Origin: CAYRVF01 sp964427535
Lineage (GTDB): Bacteria; Chloroflexota; Ktedonobacteria; Ktedonobacterales; JADMIN01
Assembly: GCA_964427535.1 (NCBI GenBank)
Contig: CAYRVF010000018.1
Span: forward strand, 1-50,605
Direction of reading: 5' to 3'
Length of the DNA: 50,605 nucleotides
This document shows positions 1-8,686 of this stretch, in pieces. Both the position numbers and the translations under genes were made by a program. How positions within the stretch are numbered: the first letter of the stretch is position 1; every line of letters starts with the position of its first letter. The notes under the pieces are model-generated. The model made no database searches. It was not told where the DNA came from and saw nothing but the letters and a program-made list of their open reading frames with translations.

Positions 1-339
1 CTGGTTATACATCGAGACGCCTGTCACATCGCTGGGCAGCAGATCCGGCGTGAACTGGATGCGCTTGAACGTACACCCGATTGAGCGCGCGATCGACTTT
101 GTCAGGACGGTCTTGCCTACTCCCGGAACGTCCTCGATCAACAGATGCCCGCGACATAGCACCGCGATAAATGTCAGGCGCACGGCATCCTGTTTGCCGA
201 TGATGACCTGTTCGACATTCGCGATGACGCGATTCGCGACGTCACGGATGTCTTCTACCGACAAAGACGGCCGTTCTTCCAGTTTCACTCGTGCTCGCGG
301 CCCGACATCCGATGGGTCTTGCCTGTCCGCGGATGCCAT
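1..339 (-). CDS. MoxR-family AAA+ ATPase, N-terminal part (cut by window edge)
   Basis: Reading the minus strand from an ATG at 339 gives 113 residues that run off the left edge without a stop. Residues around 80 read DVPGVGKT, a Walker A loop, preceded by HLLIED and followed by FKRIQFTPDLLPSDVTG, the usual opening of MoxR AAA+ ATPases. These proteins act as chaperone-like ATPases, often beside DUF58 and von Willebrand factor A genes; any such neighbours would lie beyond the window. The start is supported by AGAAAGGAG about 11 bases upstream. The first 35 residues are a variable, charged leader before the conserved domain. Family assignment is firm from the motif run; the client process cannot be told. 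Confidence 0.88.
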   Translation of the reverse strand, partial: MASADRQDPSDVGPRARVKLEERPSLSVEDIRDVANRVIANVEQVIIGKQDAVRLTFIAVLCRGHLLIEDVPGVGKTVLTKSIARSIGCTFKRIQFTPDLLPSDVTGVSMYNQ

Positions 340-734
340 CGTATGGCCGCACTCCTTTCTGGACGTCGCCAACCGCATACAGATCTACAGCATCACGCGA
401 GCCGGAGCCACACTCGAGCACCATCCGGCCCGAGCAAGACACCGCGAGCCTGGCGAGGTAGCCTGTGACTAGGAATTGTACTCCACATTGTGCCAAACAG
501 AGCAATGGGCGTCAAATGCGCTCTCTCGCCATGTGAGACAGCCAGACACGACCCGCACGCCTCGTCAGAGACGCTACGGGCGCGCGTTACGCCCGCACGC
601 CCGTGCGCCCAACAGCAGTATTGGTCTGTTGCCGCTCACCTGTTCCGACGAAACACATGAGCATCATTTACACGACCTTCCCGCTGCTCAGCGATCTCGC
701 GTACGTCTTGCCCGCTCACCTGAAGGGTGATACG
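340..734. other. Intergenic region between divergent moxR and cation transporter genes
   Basis: The 395 bases between the divergent MoxR and cation diffusion facilitator genes hold no convincing gene. Short open frames here have no ribosome site and no recognisable protein. The promoters of both flanking genes should lie here, but I see no clear -35/-10 pair on either strand. Confidence 0.5.
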
Positions 735-1829
735 GTGGAGACATACGCCAATCCGCTTCCCGCGCGGCGCCACACCAGCACGAGAGGAGCAGCCTCGTCC
801 AGTATGGGACATCCAACGTCGCCTCGTCCCGATTTGCCCGCCGAGACCGGAGATTCCCGGCGTGGCATGCGTACGGAGCAGGTCAGCGGCACGGATGCGG
901 CTGCCACCGACGGCGCGATACCACCGCAGCAGCGCACGGCCGCCGAGCGGTTCGCGACCGCCGTGCGTGGTCCCTTGCTGGGCCTGTGCGTCAACATCGT
1001 GCTGGTGATCGTCAAAGCGGTCGGAGGCGTGATCTCTGGCTCCGCCGCCCTACTGGCCGACGCCGGTCACTCAGCGGCGGACCTCGCCAGCAATCTATTG
1101 GCCCTTGCCTCGCTCTTCTACTCCCGGCGCCCCGCGGACGAGACGCACCCCTACGGCCATGACCGGGCGGAGGTGCTCGCGGCAGTCGGCTCGACATTCT
1201 TGTTGGCTCTGGCGGGTGTGCTGCTCGGCTGGCAATCGGTGCAGAAGCTCATCGTCGGCACGCCTGAGCCGTCCCTGCTCGCGTTGTGGATCGCGATTGG
1301 AACGCTGCTCGCGAAGCTCGTCGTCGTGCGCATCGAGGGCGCCATCGCACGTGAGGTCTCGTCCGCCGCGCTAAATGCCGACGCACGCGACAGCTTCTCG
1401 GACGTGCTCAGCTCGCTGGCGGTGGTCTTCGGCGTCATCGGCGCACGGCTGGGCTTCCCCCGCCTCGATGGTCTAGCAGGCTGTGCGATTGCCGTTCTCG
1501 TGCTGTACACTGCCTTTCGGATTGGCGCGACCGCGGTGAACGAGCTGCTCGACCACAACCTCGATCCGGCGTTGCTCGAACGGGTGCGCGAGGCGGCGGC
1601 CTCGGTCGACGGTGTGCGCGCAGTCTCGGCGGTCACAGGTCGAGCGCACGGGAGCGACGTTCTCGTAGAGCTGAGCATTCAGGTCGACCCGCAGATGCCC
1701 GTCGCGCGTGCCGCCCAGGTCGCCGACGCGGTGCGCCGCGCGGTCTTCGTGCGCGTGCCTGAGGTCGGCGACGCCACCGTCGAGCTCAACACCAACCACC
1801 TCGCGCGATTGACCGGGCGCCTGCGATGA
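735..1829 (+). CDS. Cation diffusion facilitator (zinc-type) transporter
   Basis: This inner-membrane protein probably exports Zn2+ or a related divalent metal by proton antiport. The core shows DAGHSAADLASN, the HxxxD metal site of TM2 in CDF proteins, followed by HPYGHDRAE and then NADARDSFSDVLSS, the paired DxxxD site of TM5. A C-terminal cytoplasmic domain follows (VELSIQVDPQMPVARAAQVADAV). The N-terminal 70 or so residues are low-complexity and unlike the family. The start is uncertain: GTG at 735 has AAGGG seven bases upstream, ATG at 804 is an alternative, and the frame is open back to 603. Metal specificity is inferred from the family only. It stands alone, divergent from moxR. Confidence 0.88.
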   Translation: METYANPLPARRHTSTRGAASSSMGHPTSPRPDLPAETGDSRRGMRTEQVSGTDAAATDGAIPPQQRTAAERFATAVRGPLLGLCVNIVLVIVKAVGGVISGSAALLADAGHSAADLASNLLALASLFYSRRPADETHPYGHDRAEVLAAVGSTFLLALAGVLLGWQSVQKLIVGTPEPSLLALWIAIGTLLAKLVVVRIEGAIAREVSSAALNADARDSFSDVLSSLAVVFGVIGARLGFPRLDGLAGCAIAVLVLYTAFRIGATAVNELLDHNLDPALLERVREAAASVDGVRAVSAVTGRAHGSDVLVELSIQVDPQMPVARAAQVADAVRRAVFVRVPEVGDATVELNTNHLARLTGRLR

Positions 1830-1956
1830 GCGGGTCGTTCGCGGCGCTACGCTCGTCGTTCGAGGCATGTGTCCATCCGCCGCGCGTGCAGCCCATCCCT
1901 GCACCGTGACCAGGCTTTGGACTGTTAACCCACGTACACAACACAGGAGAACGCGC

Positions 1957-3150
1957 ATGTCCGATATCGCAGCGCTTCAGCAGGCAGTTCGCGACCAGGG
2001 CCTCGACGGCTGGCTCTTCTATGACTTTCGCCGCTCGAATCCGGTGGCGCATCGCGTGCTCGGCCTCTCGCCGCTCTCCTTCTTCTCGCGCCGCTGGTGC
2101 TACTTCATCCCGGCCAACGGCGAGCCTACCGCGCTTGTGAGCGCCGTCGAGCCGCACGTGCTCGCCAGCCTGCCCGGACGCCAGCGCGTCTACCAGACCT
2201 GGCAGGAATACCGCGAGGTGCTGGCCGAGCTGCTCGGCCCAACGCGCCGTGTCGCGATGGAGTACGTGCCCGAGAACGCGATCCCCTACTGCTCGTGGGT
2301 GGATGCAGGCACGGTCGAGCTCATCCGCTCGTTGGGTCCTGAGGTCGTCTCCTCAGCCGACTTCGCGCAGCGCTTCGAGGCGGTGCTGACGCCAGCGCAG
2401 ATCGAGTCGCATCGCGAGGCGGGTCGCGCGCTGCTCCGCGCCCGCGACGGCATCTTCGCCTGGATGCGCGAGCGGTTCAGTGCGAACGCGGAGCTGAATG
2501 AGTACAGCATCCAGGAGGAGTTCACCCGCCTGATGCGCGCCGAGGGCCTGGAGGTTCCCGACGACGAGAAGCCGCTCGTCGCGGTCAACGGCAACGCGGG
2601 CACGCCCCACTACAGCCCCACCGCCGAACGCCACTCGCCCGTCCGGCGCGGCGATCTGCTGCTGCTCGACTTCAGCGCGCCACTGCACGGCCCGGACGCG
2701 ATCTTCGCCGACTACACCTGGATGACCTTCATCGGCGAGCGTGTGCCCGCGCGCATCGCGAGCCTGTTCGACATCATTCGCGACGCCCGCGAACTCGGCG
2801 TCTCGATGCTGCGCGAGCGCTTCGAGTCGGGCACGCGGGTCGAGGGGTACGAGGTCGACGACGCCGTGCGTGCAATGATCGCGGGAGCCGGCTACGGCGC
2901 GGCGTTCGTCCACCGCACCGGCCACAACATTGGCACGCGCGTCCACGGCAACGGCGCGCACCTCGACAACCTGGAGACGCACGACACCCGCCCACTGCTG
3001 GCCAACACCGTCACGAGCATGGAGCCAGGCATCTACCTTCCCCACGAAGGTCTGGGCCTGCGTACCGAGGTGGATGTGATCCTGCTGCCCGGCGGCATCG
3101 AGGTCACCGGCGTGCCCGCGCAGAACGAGGTGCTGCCTCTGCTGGCATGA
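1957..3150 (+). CDS. M24-family Xaa-Pro aminopeptidase-like metallopeptidase
   Basis: This is a 397-residue pita-bread-fold peptidase, probably cytoplasmic, expected to cleave the residue before proline at peptide N-termini. The five dimetal ligands of the M24 family are all visible in order: Asp in LLLLDFSAP, Asp in AIFADYTW, His in HRTGHNIG, Glu in SMEPGIY and Glu in LRTEVDV. The N-terminal creatinase-type domain covers roughly residues 1-150. The ATG at 1957 is chosen because AGGAGA lies seven bases upstream; the frame is open further back to 1867 but without a ribosome site. The HGNGAHLDNLE segment replaces the more usual HG-H motif, so the substrate could differ from a classic PepQ or PepP. 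Confidence 0.87.
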   Translation: MSDIAALQQAVRDQGLDGWLFYDFRRSNPVAHRVLGLSPLSFFSRRWCYFIPANGEPTALVSAVEPHVLASLPGRQRVYQTWQEYREVLAELLGPTRRVAMEYVPENAIPYCSWVDAGTVELIRSLGPEVVSSADFAQRFEAVLTPAQIESHREAGRALLRARDGIFAWMRERFSANAELNEYSIQEEFTRLMRAEGLEVPDDEKPLVAVNGNAGTPHYSPTAERHSPVRRGDLLLLDFSAPLHGPDAIFADYTWMTFIGERVPARIASLFDIIRDARELGVSMLRERFESGTRVEGYEVDDAVRAMIAGAGYGAAFVHRTGHNIGTRVHGNGAHLDNLETHDTRPLLANTVTSMEPGIYLPHEGLGLRTEVDVILLPGGIEVTGVPAQNEVLPLLA

Positions 3151-3249
3151 GGAAGTCACGCAGCCTCTCTTGAATTGATTTCCGTATGGTAACGACCGTC
3201 ACCCGCGCTGTAGCCCTCCTTGGGACCAAGCCAGCGGAGGAGGGCACAG

Positions 3250-4380
3250 ATGCGACACGATCGCGGCATGAGCGCGCCGGAAGAGCTTCCGGCAGACGAA
3301 GCGATTCCCACACTTCCAACATTGGGAGAGGATGCGAGAGGCGCCTCCCCTAGTGGACGCGAACGCCCGGCGCGGCGTATGCGCTCCGCCTTGGCTGCCG
3401 CCCCCGGCTTGCTTTTGGCGCTGATCATCGCCAGTGTCGCGACCCTGCTCGCGCGTCTCGCGCCGGTCGTCGGCGCCGCCGTCTTCGCCATCGTGCTCGG
3501 AATCGGCGTGCGCCAGCTTCTCGGCATGCCGCGGGTCATGCTTCCGGGCGTGCGCATCGCTACGAAGCGTGTGTTGCAACTCTCTATCGTCCTGCTGGGC
3601 ACCGGGCTCAGTCTTGCTCAGGTATGGCGCACCGGCAGCTCGTCGCTCGTGGTGATGCTCGGCACGCTCGTCGTCGGGCTCTGTGTCATGCTGGCGCTCG
3701 GCCGCCTCCTCAACATCGAGCGGACCCTCACCAGATTGATCAGCGTCGGCACCAGCATCTGCGGCGCGTCGGCGATTGGTGCGCTTGCCCCCGCGATCGA
3801 GGCTGACCAGGAGGCGATCGCCTACGCTATCTCGACGGTGTTCCTGTTCAACATCGGCGGCGTGCTGCTCTTTCCGCTGCTGGGCCATGTGCTCGGGCTC
3901 TCCCAACACGCGTTTGGCCTGTGGGCGGGCACGGCGATCAACGATACGTCATCCGTCGTCGCAGCGGGCTACATCTACGGTGCGGCGGCCGGCACGTACG
4001 CGGTCATCGTCAAGCTCACCCGCACCGTCATGATCATCCCCGTCGTCCTTGTGTTTGCCGTGCTCTACGCACGCGAGCAGCGCCATGCGAAGGATCGTCC
4101 CGACCGACGCGGCATCTTGCATGGATTCCCACTGTTTATTGTCTGGTTTCTCGCCGCGAGCGCGCTCAATACCCTGGGCGCCTTCCGGATGCTCGGGCCG
4201 CAGACGCTCCCCGCGGTTGGTCAGTTCCTCATCGTGGTCGCGCTCGCCGGTGTCGGCCTCTCCGCCGATCTGCGCGCGATGGTGCGCACGGGCGCTCGCC
4301 CTATCGTGCTTGGCCTGCTCGGATGGCTCACCCTCGCAACCACGAGCCTGCTCCTGCAACACCTTGTCGCGGGTCTGTAA
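3250..4380 (+). CDS. YeiH/UPF0324-family putative sulfate-exporter-like membrane protein
   Basis: This is a 376-residue integral membrane protein with about ten hydrophobic segments after a charged 45-residue N-terminus. The sequence follows the YeiH pattern: GVRIATKRVLQLSIVLLGTG, then GTSICGASAIGALAPAI, then GLWAGTAINDTSSVVAAG, and a late LIVVALAGVGLSADLRAM. The Asn-Asp pair in AINDTSSV is typical of the family. Members are annotated as putative anion exporters, but the substrate is not established. The start at 3250 has GGAGGAGGG six bases upstream and displaces an upstream TTG in the same frame. It converges on the next gene with only 13 bases between stop codons. Confidence 0.85.
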   Translation: MRHDRGMSAPEELPADEAIPTLPTLGEDARGASPSGRERPARRMRSALAAAPGLLLALIIASVATLLARLAPVVGAAVFAIVLGIGVRQLLGMPRVMLPGVRIATKRVLQLSIVLLGTGLSLAQVWRTGSSSLVVMLGTLVVGLCVMLALGRLLNIERTLTRLISVGTSICGASAIGALAPAIEADQEAIAYAISTVFLFNIGGVLLFPLLGHVLGLSQHAFGLWAGTAINDTSSVVAAGYIYGAAAGTYAVIVKLTRTVMIIPVVLVFAVLYAREQRHAKDRPDRRGILHGFPLFIVWFLAASALNTLGAFRMLGPQTLPAVGQFLIVVALAGVGLSADLRAMVRTGARPIVLGLLGWLTLATTSLLLQHLVAGL

Positions 4381-4393
4381 GGACCGAGCGCTC

Positions 4394-5503
4394 TCAGCTC
4401 GCCCTCGTCGCTCCGGACTCCCATGCCTGCGCCAGCGTGTCGCGGTAGCGGTCGAGCCAGAGGGGAAAGCTCTCGGCCCATTGCAGCCGGCTAAGGGCAT
4501 CTTCCTCGTCGACGAGTTCCTCGAAATCCTCGGGGAACACCAGGTCTTCCGCGGCGCCGTTGGCAAATACGACCGGGAACACCAGCATCAGCGCGTCGGC
4601 GAGCATGCGCGCCTCGTCCTCCGCTGGCGGCGCCTCGCTCCCGTAGGCCGAGAGAAACGCGTGCGCCCGCAGAATGTCCATGCCGTCGTCGACGAGCGGA
4701 GGTGTCACGCCCGAGTCTTCATCCCAGCGCACACCCGCGAAGAAGAGCAGCGCGTACGCTAGCTCCATCACCCGCTGATCATAATGACTGGCATCGAAGT
4801 CGAAGACGGCCAGCAACTCACGGGGACCAAAGCGCAGATTGTGCGGCTGGAAGTCGCCATGCACATGCAGCATCGGCGGCCCCGGCTGTACGGCCAGAGC
4901 GTCCGCCGCGGTGGCAGTCCGCTCGCGCAGCGTGTCCGCGAGGTGCCGCAGCCCATTGCGCACCCGCTCGGGCCAAATCTCTTTGTCCGCCGATTGCGCG
5001 ATGAGCTCGGTGTATGCCTGTGACAGCCCATAGCCGGAGCGTTCTTCCGGCCAGTAGTGCGGCTGCCAGGCGAAACCCGCCGAGGCCTGGTGCAACCGGC
5101 CGAGCATGTTCGCCGCCGCTTCGAGCTGCGCATCGCTGATGGGGCCGTCTGTGACGAACTCCTCGCCGTCGAGCCATCCTTGCAGCTCGTAGATGCCTTC
5201 CTCGACCACGCCATAGGTCGAGCCATCCGGACGCGGCAGTAGCGGCGGCACCGGCAGCCCAGACTCCAGGAGTTGCCGCATGAACGCATGCCGGAAGCGT
5301 GTATCGTTCTCCGTGAGGTCGGGTGGCTGCCTGCGGACGACATAGCGTGCCGCCGCGATCTGCAAGATCGGGCGCGACTCGCTTCCCTGCATCGCCGGAG
5401 CGGTACCAATGAGCTGCCACACGCCCGGCTTCATCTTCCAGGCGGTCATGACTGTCGCCACTTCGTCTTGAAGCGCTTCCATGATATCGCTGTCCGGTAG
5501 CAT
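4394..5503 (-). CDS. APH-fold phosphotransferase (aminoglycoside/homoserine kinase-like)
   Basis: This 369-residue protein carries the kinase-like fold of choline, homoserine and aminoglycoside phosphotransferases. The catalytic loop is HVHGDFQPHNLRF (HxDxxxxN) and the metal-binding motif is VFDFDAS. An upstream YGVVEEGIYELQGWLDG segment resembles the nucleotide-lobe to hinge region. Such proteins transfer the gamma-phosphate of ATP to a small hydroxylated molecule; nothing here shows which one. The start at 5503 is preceded by AAGGAGA five bases upstream; the reading frame is open to 5605 without such a signal. It is divergent from the MOSC gene and converges on the YeiH-type gene. A resistance role is possible but unsupported. 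Confidence 0.83.
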   Translation of the reverse strand: MLPDSDIMEALQDEVATVMTAWKMKPGVWQLIGTAPAMQGSESRPILQIAAARYVVRRQPPDLTENDTRFRHAFMRQLLESGLPVPPLLPRPDGSTYGVVEEGIYELQGWLDGEEFVTDGPISDAQLEAAANMLGRLHQASAGFAWQPHYWPEERSGYGLSQAYTELIAQSADKEIWPERVRNGLRHLADTLRERTATAADALAVQPGPPMLHVHGDFQPHNLRFGPRELLAVFDFDASHYDQRVMELAYALLFFAGVRWDEDSGVTPPLVDDGMDILRAHAFLSAYGSEAPPAEDEARMLADALMLVFPVVFANGAAEDLVFPEDFEELVDEEDALSRLQWAESFPLWLDRYRDTLAQAWESGATRAS

Positions 5504-5715
5504 GGTGGTCTCCTTCTCCGGCGTCGGTGTGGGGCGTTCTGGCGTCCAGCCGGGCGCACCTGCAGCGAAGCGTTCTCTCACTCGACAGTACAGCACATCG
5601 GCCACCGCTCCTGCCAGCGAGCGTCTGCGACTCCGGCGGAACGTCCGGTCGGTCGAGCATTTGGCCGCCCGGCCACAGTCGTCGGCTACAATAGAGTGGG
5701 GAGAGGAGAAAACCT

Positions 5716-6249
5716 ATGAGCGAGACGACCGAGAGCAACCCGCAGGCTGGCGTCGCCGTCACAAGCGGACGCGCGCGCATCGTCCAGATCAATGTCTCAC
5801 GTGGTGGCGTGCCGAAGACGCCGGTTGCCGAGGCGGTCATCACGCGGCTGGGCATACAGGGCGACGAGCACGACGACGTCCACAATCATGGCGGCCCTGA
5901 CCGAGCGCTCTGCCTCTACACGCTGGAGCAGATCGAAACGCTGCGGCGCGAGGGGCACGACATCGCGCCCGGCTGCCTCGGCGAGAACCTGACGCTGCGC
6001 GGCATCGACCTCGCGGCCCTCGTGCCAGGGACACACCTTCGGCTCGGGTCAGAGGTGGAGATCGAGGTGACCGGCTACGCTGGGCCATGCCGCACGATCG
6101 CGCGTTGGTTCAGCGACGGACGGTTCGGCCGCATCTCGGAGAAGACGCATCCGGGCGAGAGCCGCGTCTACGCGCGCGTGCTGCGGACGGGCGTGCTGCG
6201 CCCGGGTGACGCGGCCACACTCATCGGCGCCAATGTGGATGGCGAGTAG
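5716..6249 (+). CDS. MOSC-domain protein (YiiM-like)
   Basis: This is a 177-residue stand-alone MOSC domain. It has GDEHDDVHNHGGPDRALCLY, the conserved HGG segment, then CLGENLTLRG and AGPCRTIARW with the conserved cysteine. MOSC proteins bind or use the molybdenum cofactor; stand-alone YiiM relatives take part in reduction of N-hydroxylated bases, so a detoxification role is a family-level guess. GAGGAG lies seven bases before the ATG. TACAAT at 5687-5692 could be a -10 box but no good -35 accompanies it. A molybdopterin oxidoreductase lies 40 kb away in the same window, consistent with a cell that makes the cofactor. Confidence 0.88.
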   Translation: MSETTESNPQAGVAVTSGRARIVQINVSRGGVPKTPVAEAVITRLGIQGDEHDDVHNHGGPDRALCLYTLEQIETLRREGHDIAPGCLGENLTLRGIDLAALVPGTHLRLGSEVEIEVTGYAGPCRTIARWFSDGRFGRISEKTHPGESRVYARVLRTGVLRPGDAATLIGANVDGE

Positions 6250-6269
6250 GCAACCGAGCGGCTCGCCTG

Positions 6270-6278
6270 TGATACAAT
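6270..6278 (+). promoter_or_regulatory. Extended -10 promoter element upstream of the deaminase-like gene
   Basis: TGATACAAT reads as TG-N-TACAAT, an extended -10 box, 63 bases before the GTG start. No clear -35 lies at the expected distance, which is normal for extended -10 promoters. It matches in kind the TGATATACT element in front of the RidA gene. Confidence 0.45.
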
Positions 6279-6341
6279 CTTCGGAACACCTGTATCAGGA
6301 GCTATCGCAAAGACACACACATCGGGGATGAGGAGGGCAGC

Positions 6342-7355
6342 GTGAAGGCGACCATACTGAATGATCGCCCCGAGCTCACAGAGCTGCATTCGCACGTCGG
6401 GGGTGCCGTCGATCCGGCTATTATGTGGAGCATCGCGCACGAGCAGGGCATCCGCCTGCCGAGCAAGGACTATTGGGACTTCGTCGAACTGATCACCGTC
6501 AGCCATCCCGACAAGGTCAACAATCTCGCCGAATACGACCAGATTTTCCGCTGGACGGAGCTCATCCAATCCAGCCCGGTCGCGATTGAACGCTCGGTCT
6601 ACGAGGTTATCGGCGGCGCATACCGCCGTAACAACATCACGACACTCGAAATGCGCTTCAACCCGATGAAGCGTAACCGCGAGGGCGAGCGCGATCTCGA
6701 CCACATCATCACGGCGGGCATTCGCGGACAGGACCGCGCCCTGCTCGAATATCCCCAGGTGCGCGCCGGGCTGATTCTCATGATGGACCGCACGTTCGCG
6801 CTCGACCAGAACGCCATCATCGTGGAGAAGGCGCTACGCTACCGCGAGCGCGGCATCGTCGGGATCGACATCGCCGGTCCGCCGAATCCCAACTACTCGT
6901 ACTCCGCCCACATCGACCTAATCGAGCGTGCGCGTGAGGCTGGCCTCGGGGTGACCATCCACACCGGCGAAGAGGGACGCATCGACGACATGTGGGAGGT
7001 CGTGGAGCACCTGCGGCCCGATCGCATCGGCCACGGCATCCTCTGCGCCTACGACGAAGACCTGATGAAGCGCGTCGCCGACGCGGGCATCGTGCTCGAA
7101 GTCTGCCCGACCTCGAATCTGCGCACGCGCGCCGTCCGCGACATCGCCGAGCTACGCTTCATCCTCGACACACTTCGTGCGCACAACGTGCTGTTCACCA
7201 TCAATACCGACGGCCCCGAGATGCTGGTGACGAACCTCGTCAAAGAGTTCCAACTGCTGCTCGACGAGGGCATCTTCGACGCGAGCGACGTGCGCCGCTG
7301 CACCGAGATCGCCCAACGCGCCAGCTTCGTGAACGTGCCGGTACCGGTGGCGTGA
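6342..7355 (+). CDS. Adenosine-deaminase-superfamily metallohydrolase
   Basis: This 337-residue TIM-barrel hydrolase of the adenosine/AMP deaminase family probably deaminates a purine-like ring in the cytoplasm. Visible motifs, in order: HSH at residues 16-18, GIDIAGPP near 174, HTGE with His207 and Glu210, RIGHG with His231, EVCPTSN near 253, and NTDGP with Asp290. Zinc ligands H16, H18, H207 and D290, and the catalytic Glu210, are therefore intact. The second aspartate of the usual NTDDP motif is glycine (G291), and the first motif is HSHVGG rather than HxHLxG. Those changes suggest a substrate other than plain adenosine. It starts with GTG, with GAGGAGG about six bases upstream. Confidence 0.82.
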   Translation: MKATILNDRPELTELHSHVGGAVDPAIMWSIAHEQGIRLPSKDYWDFVELITVSHPDKVNNLAEYDQIFRWTELIQSSPVAIERSVYEVIGGAYRRNNITTLEMRFNPMKRNREGERDLDHIITAGIRGQDRALLEYPQVRAGLILMMDRTFALDQNAIIVEKALRYRERGIVGIDIAGPPNPNYSYSAHIDLIERAREAGLGVTIHTGEEGRIDDMWEVVEHLRPDRIGHGILCAYDEDLMKRVADAGIVLEVCPTSNLRTRAVRDIAELRFILDTLRAHNVLFTINTDGPEMLVTNLVKEFQLLLDEGIFDASDVRRCTEIAQRASFVNVPVPVA

Positions 7356-7395
7356 CCTCTCCCCCTGCCCCCTCCCCTTGGAGGGGAGGGGTCGT
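7356..7395 (+). repeat. C-rich hairpin repeat, copy 1, directly after a stop codon
   Basis: This C-rich element begins directly after the deaminase stop codon. It contains CCCCTCCCC (7369-7377), loop TTGGA, then GGGGAGGGG (7383-7391), a 9-base-pair stem, and ends GTCGTGA. Copies with the same layout are at 11590-11632 (minus) and 23453-23492 (plus). A terminator role is inferred from position; there is no T tract. Confidence 0.75.
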
Positions 7396-7453
7396 GATCG
7401 CGGCGTTTCCTCGGGTGGCGCGTCGCTCACTGGTTCAAGATCGGAAATTCGCG

Positions 7454-7482
7454 TGTAGGGGCAAGGTATGCCTTGCCCGTCT
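7454..7482. repeat. Short palindromic intergenic repeat (TGTAGGGGC type), copy 1
   Basis: TGTAGGGGCAAGG then TATGCCTTGCCCGTC holds an 8-base-pair inverted repeat, GGGCAAGG/CCTTGCCC around TATG. The same sequence with compensating changes occurs at 16130-16156. It lies between convergent genes. The paired changes show that the palindrome, not the exact sequence, is kept. Confidence 0.7.
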
Positions 7483-7523
7483 GCGCTCCGCGGCCACACA
7501 AGTGTGACGGTGTGTCCCTCCGC

Positions 7524-8639
7524 CTACGGCTTCAGCACGAGCTCGCCATCCTTGAGGAAGAGCGTGCCGTCGACGTAGACCTCGCCGCCTCCAGCAGGCG
7601 CACGCAGGTCGCAGATCATATCCCAGTGCAGCGACGAAACGTTCTTCCCGCCCGTCTCGGGATAGCTGTTGCCAAGCGCCATGTGAATTGTGCCGCCGAT
7701 CTTCTCGTCGAAGAGGATGTTGCGGATGCCACGCTGGATGCCGAAGTTGTTGCCGAAGGCGAACTCGCCGACCGAGCGTGCGCCCTCATCGATGTCGAGC
7801 ATCTCGTCGAGGTAGCGCTGGCCCTGCGTCGCTGTCGCCTCGACGACACGTCCGTGCTCGAACCGCAGGCGGACGTCCTGCACCGAGCGGCCGTTCACGA
7901 CCGTTGGGATAGTGAAGCGAATGTGCCCCTCCACCGACTCCTCGACCGGCCCGGTGAAGAACTCGCCGCTGGGGAAGTTGCGCTTGCCGTCGCTGTTGCG
8001 GAAGATGCGGCCGCGAATCGAGAGCCGCAGATCGGTGTCCGGCCCAACGACGTGAACGGCGTCCTTATCCGCCAGCCAGTCCACGTAGAACTGCTGCTCG
8101 GCGCCAAGCTCGCGCCAGCGCTGTGCTGGGTCCTCGCTGTTCAGAAAGCACGCGTCGTAGACGAACTCGGTGAAGTCGGCGAGGGACATATCGGCCTCTT
8201 GCGCGTACGCCTCGGTGGGGTAGAGCGTGAGGCACCAGCGCTCCTCGCCCGCCGCCGAGCGCCTGCTACGGAGCTGTGCCAGCTCGCGAGCCGCCCGGCT
8301 GGCAACCGCCTGGCGCCGTGGATCGACATTCGAGAGCCGCCGCGTATTCGTCTCGCTGAGGATGTTCAGCCGGCACTCAGCGCGCTCGGCCAGCAGGCGC
8401 TCGGCGGGGTTGATCCACGAGAGCTGCTCGTCGCTGCCCTCGCGCAGCACGATCTCGGAGAGCTCCGGCAGGCTAATGCGCGGAATTGGGTGCCCGCCAG
8501 CACGCAACACCTCGCGATACACCTCCGCCACCAGGGGCTCGGCAGCGGGCGTCGCGTTGATCTGCACCATCTGGCCCGGCTGCACTTCCAGACAGTAATT
8601 GACGAGCGTCTTTGCCCAACGAGAGATACGCGGATCCAT
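7524..8639 (-). CDS. M29-family aminopeptidase (AmpS/aminopeptidase T-like)
   Basis: This is a 371-residue thermophilic-type metalloaminopeptidase, expected to remove N-terminal residues from peptides in the cytoplasm using two metal ions. Conserved M29 segments are visible in order: FPSGEFFTGP with a metal-binding Glu, SVGEFAFGNN with a second Glu, KIGGTIHMALGNSYPETGG with His, and SSLHWDMICDLR with His and Asp. The length fits the family, which runs 370-410 residues. The ATG at 8639 has GGAG eleven bases upstream. It is the last gene of a minus-strand run with the beta-lactamase-fold and FAD monooxygenase genes, with only 47 bases separating it from the first of these. Confidence 0.9.
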   Translation of the reverse strand: MDPRISRWAKTLVNYCLEVQPGQMVQINATPAAEPLVAEVYREVLRAGGHPIPRISLPELSEIVLREGSDEQLSWINPAERLLAERAECRLNILSETNTRRLSNVDPRRQAVASRAARELAQLRSRRSAAGEERWCLTLYPTEAYAQEADMSLADFTEFVYDACFLNSEDPAQRWRELGAEQQFYVDWLADKDAVHVVGPDTDLRLSIRGRIFRNSDGKRNFPSGEFFTGPVEESVEGHIRFTIPTVVNGRSVQDVRLRFEHGRVVEATATQGQRYLDEMLDIDEGARSVGEFAFGNNFGIQRGIRNILFDEKIGGTIHMALGNSYPETGGKNVSSLHWDMICDLRAPAGGGEVYVDGTLFLKDGELVLKP

Positions 8640-8686
8640 CAGTGTTGCTACTCCAGTCCCTCACTACAGGTGTGATACAACGGCCC

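Noticed and set aside
5661..5692. TTGGCC...TACAAT as a full promoter of the MOSC gene
   Set aside because: The spacing is 20 bases and the -35 match is weak; only the TACAAT is mentioned.
7473..8675. Open frame of 400 codons on the plus strand across the M29 peptidase gene
   Set aside because: It is the antisense shadow of a recognised peptidase, has no ribosome site and an Ala/Arg/Leu-rich, unrecognisable product, as is usual in high-GC DNA.
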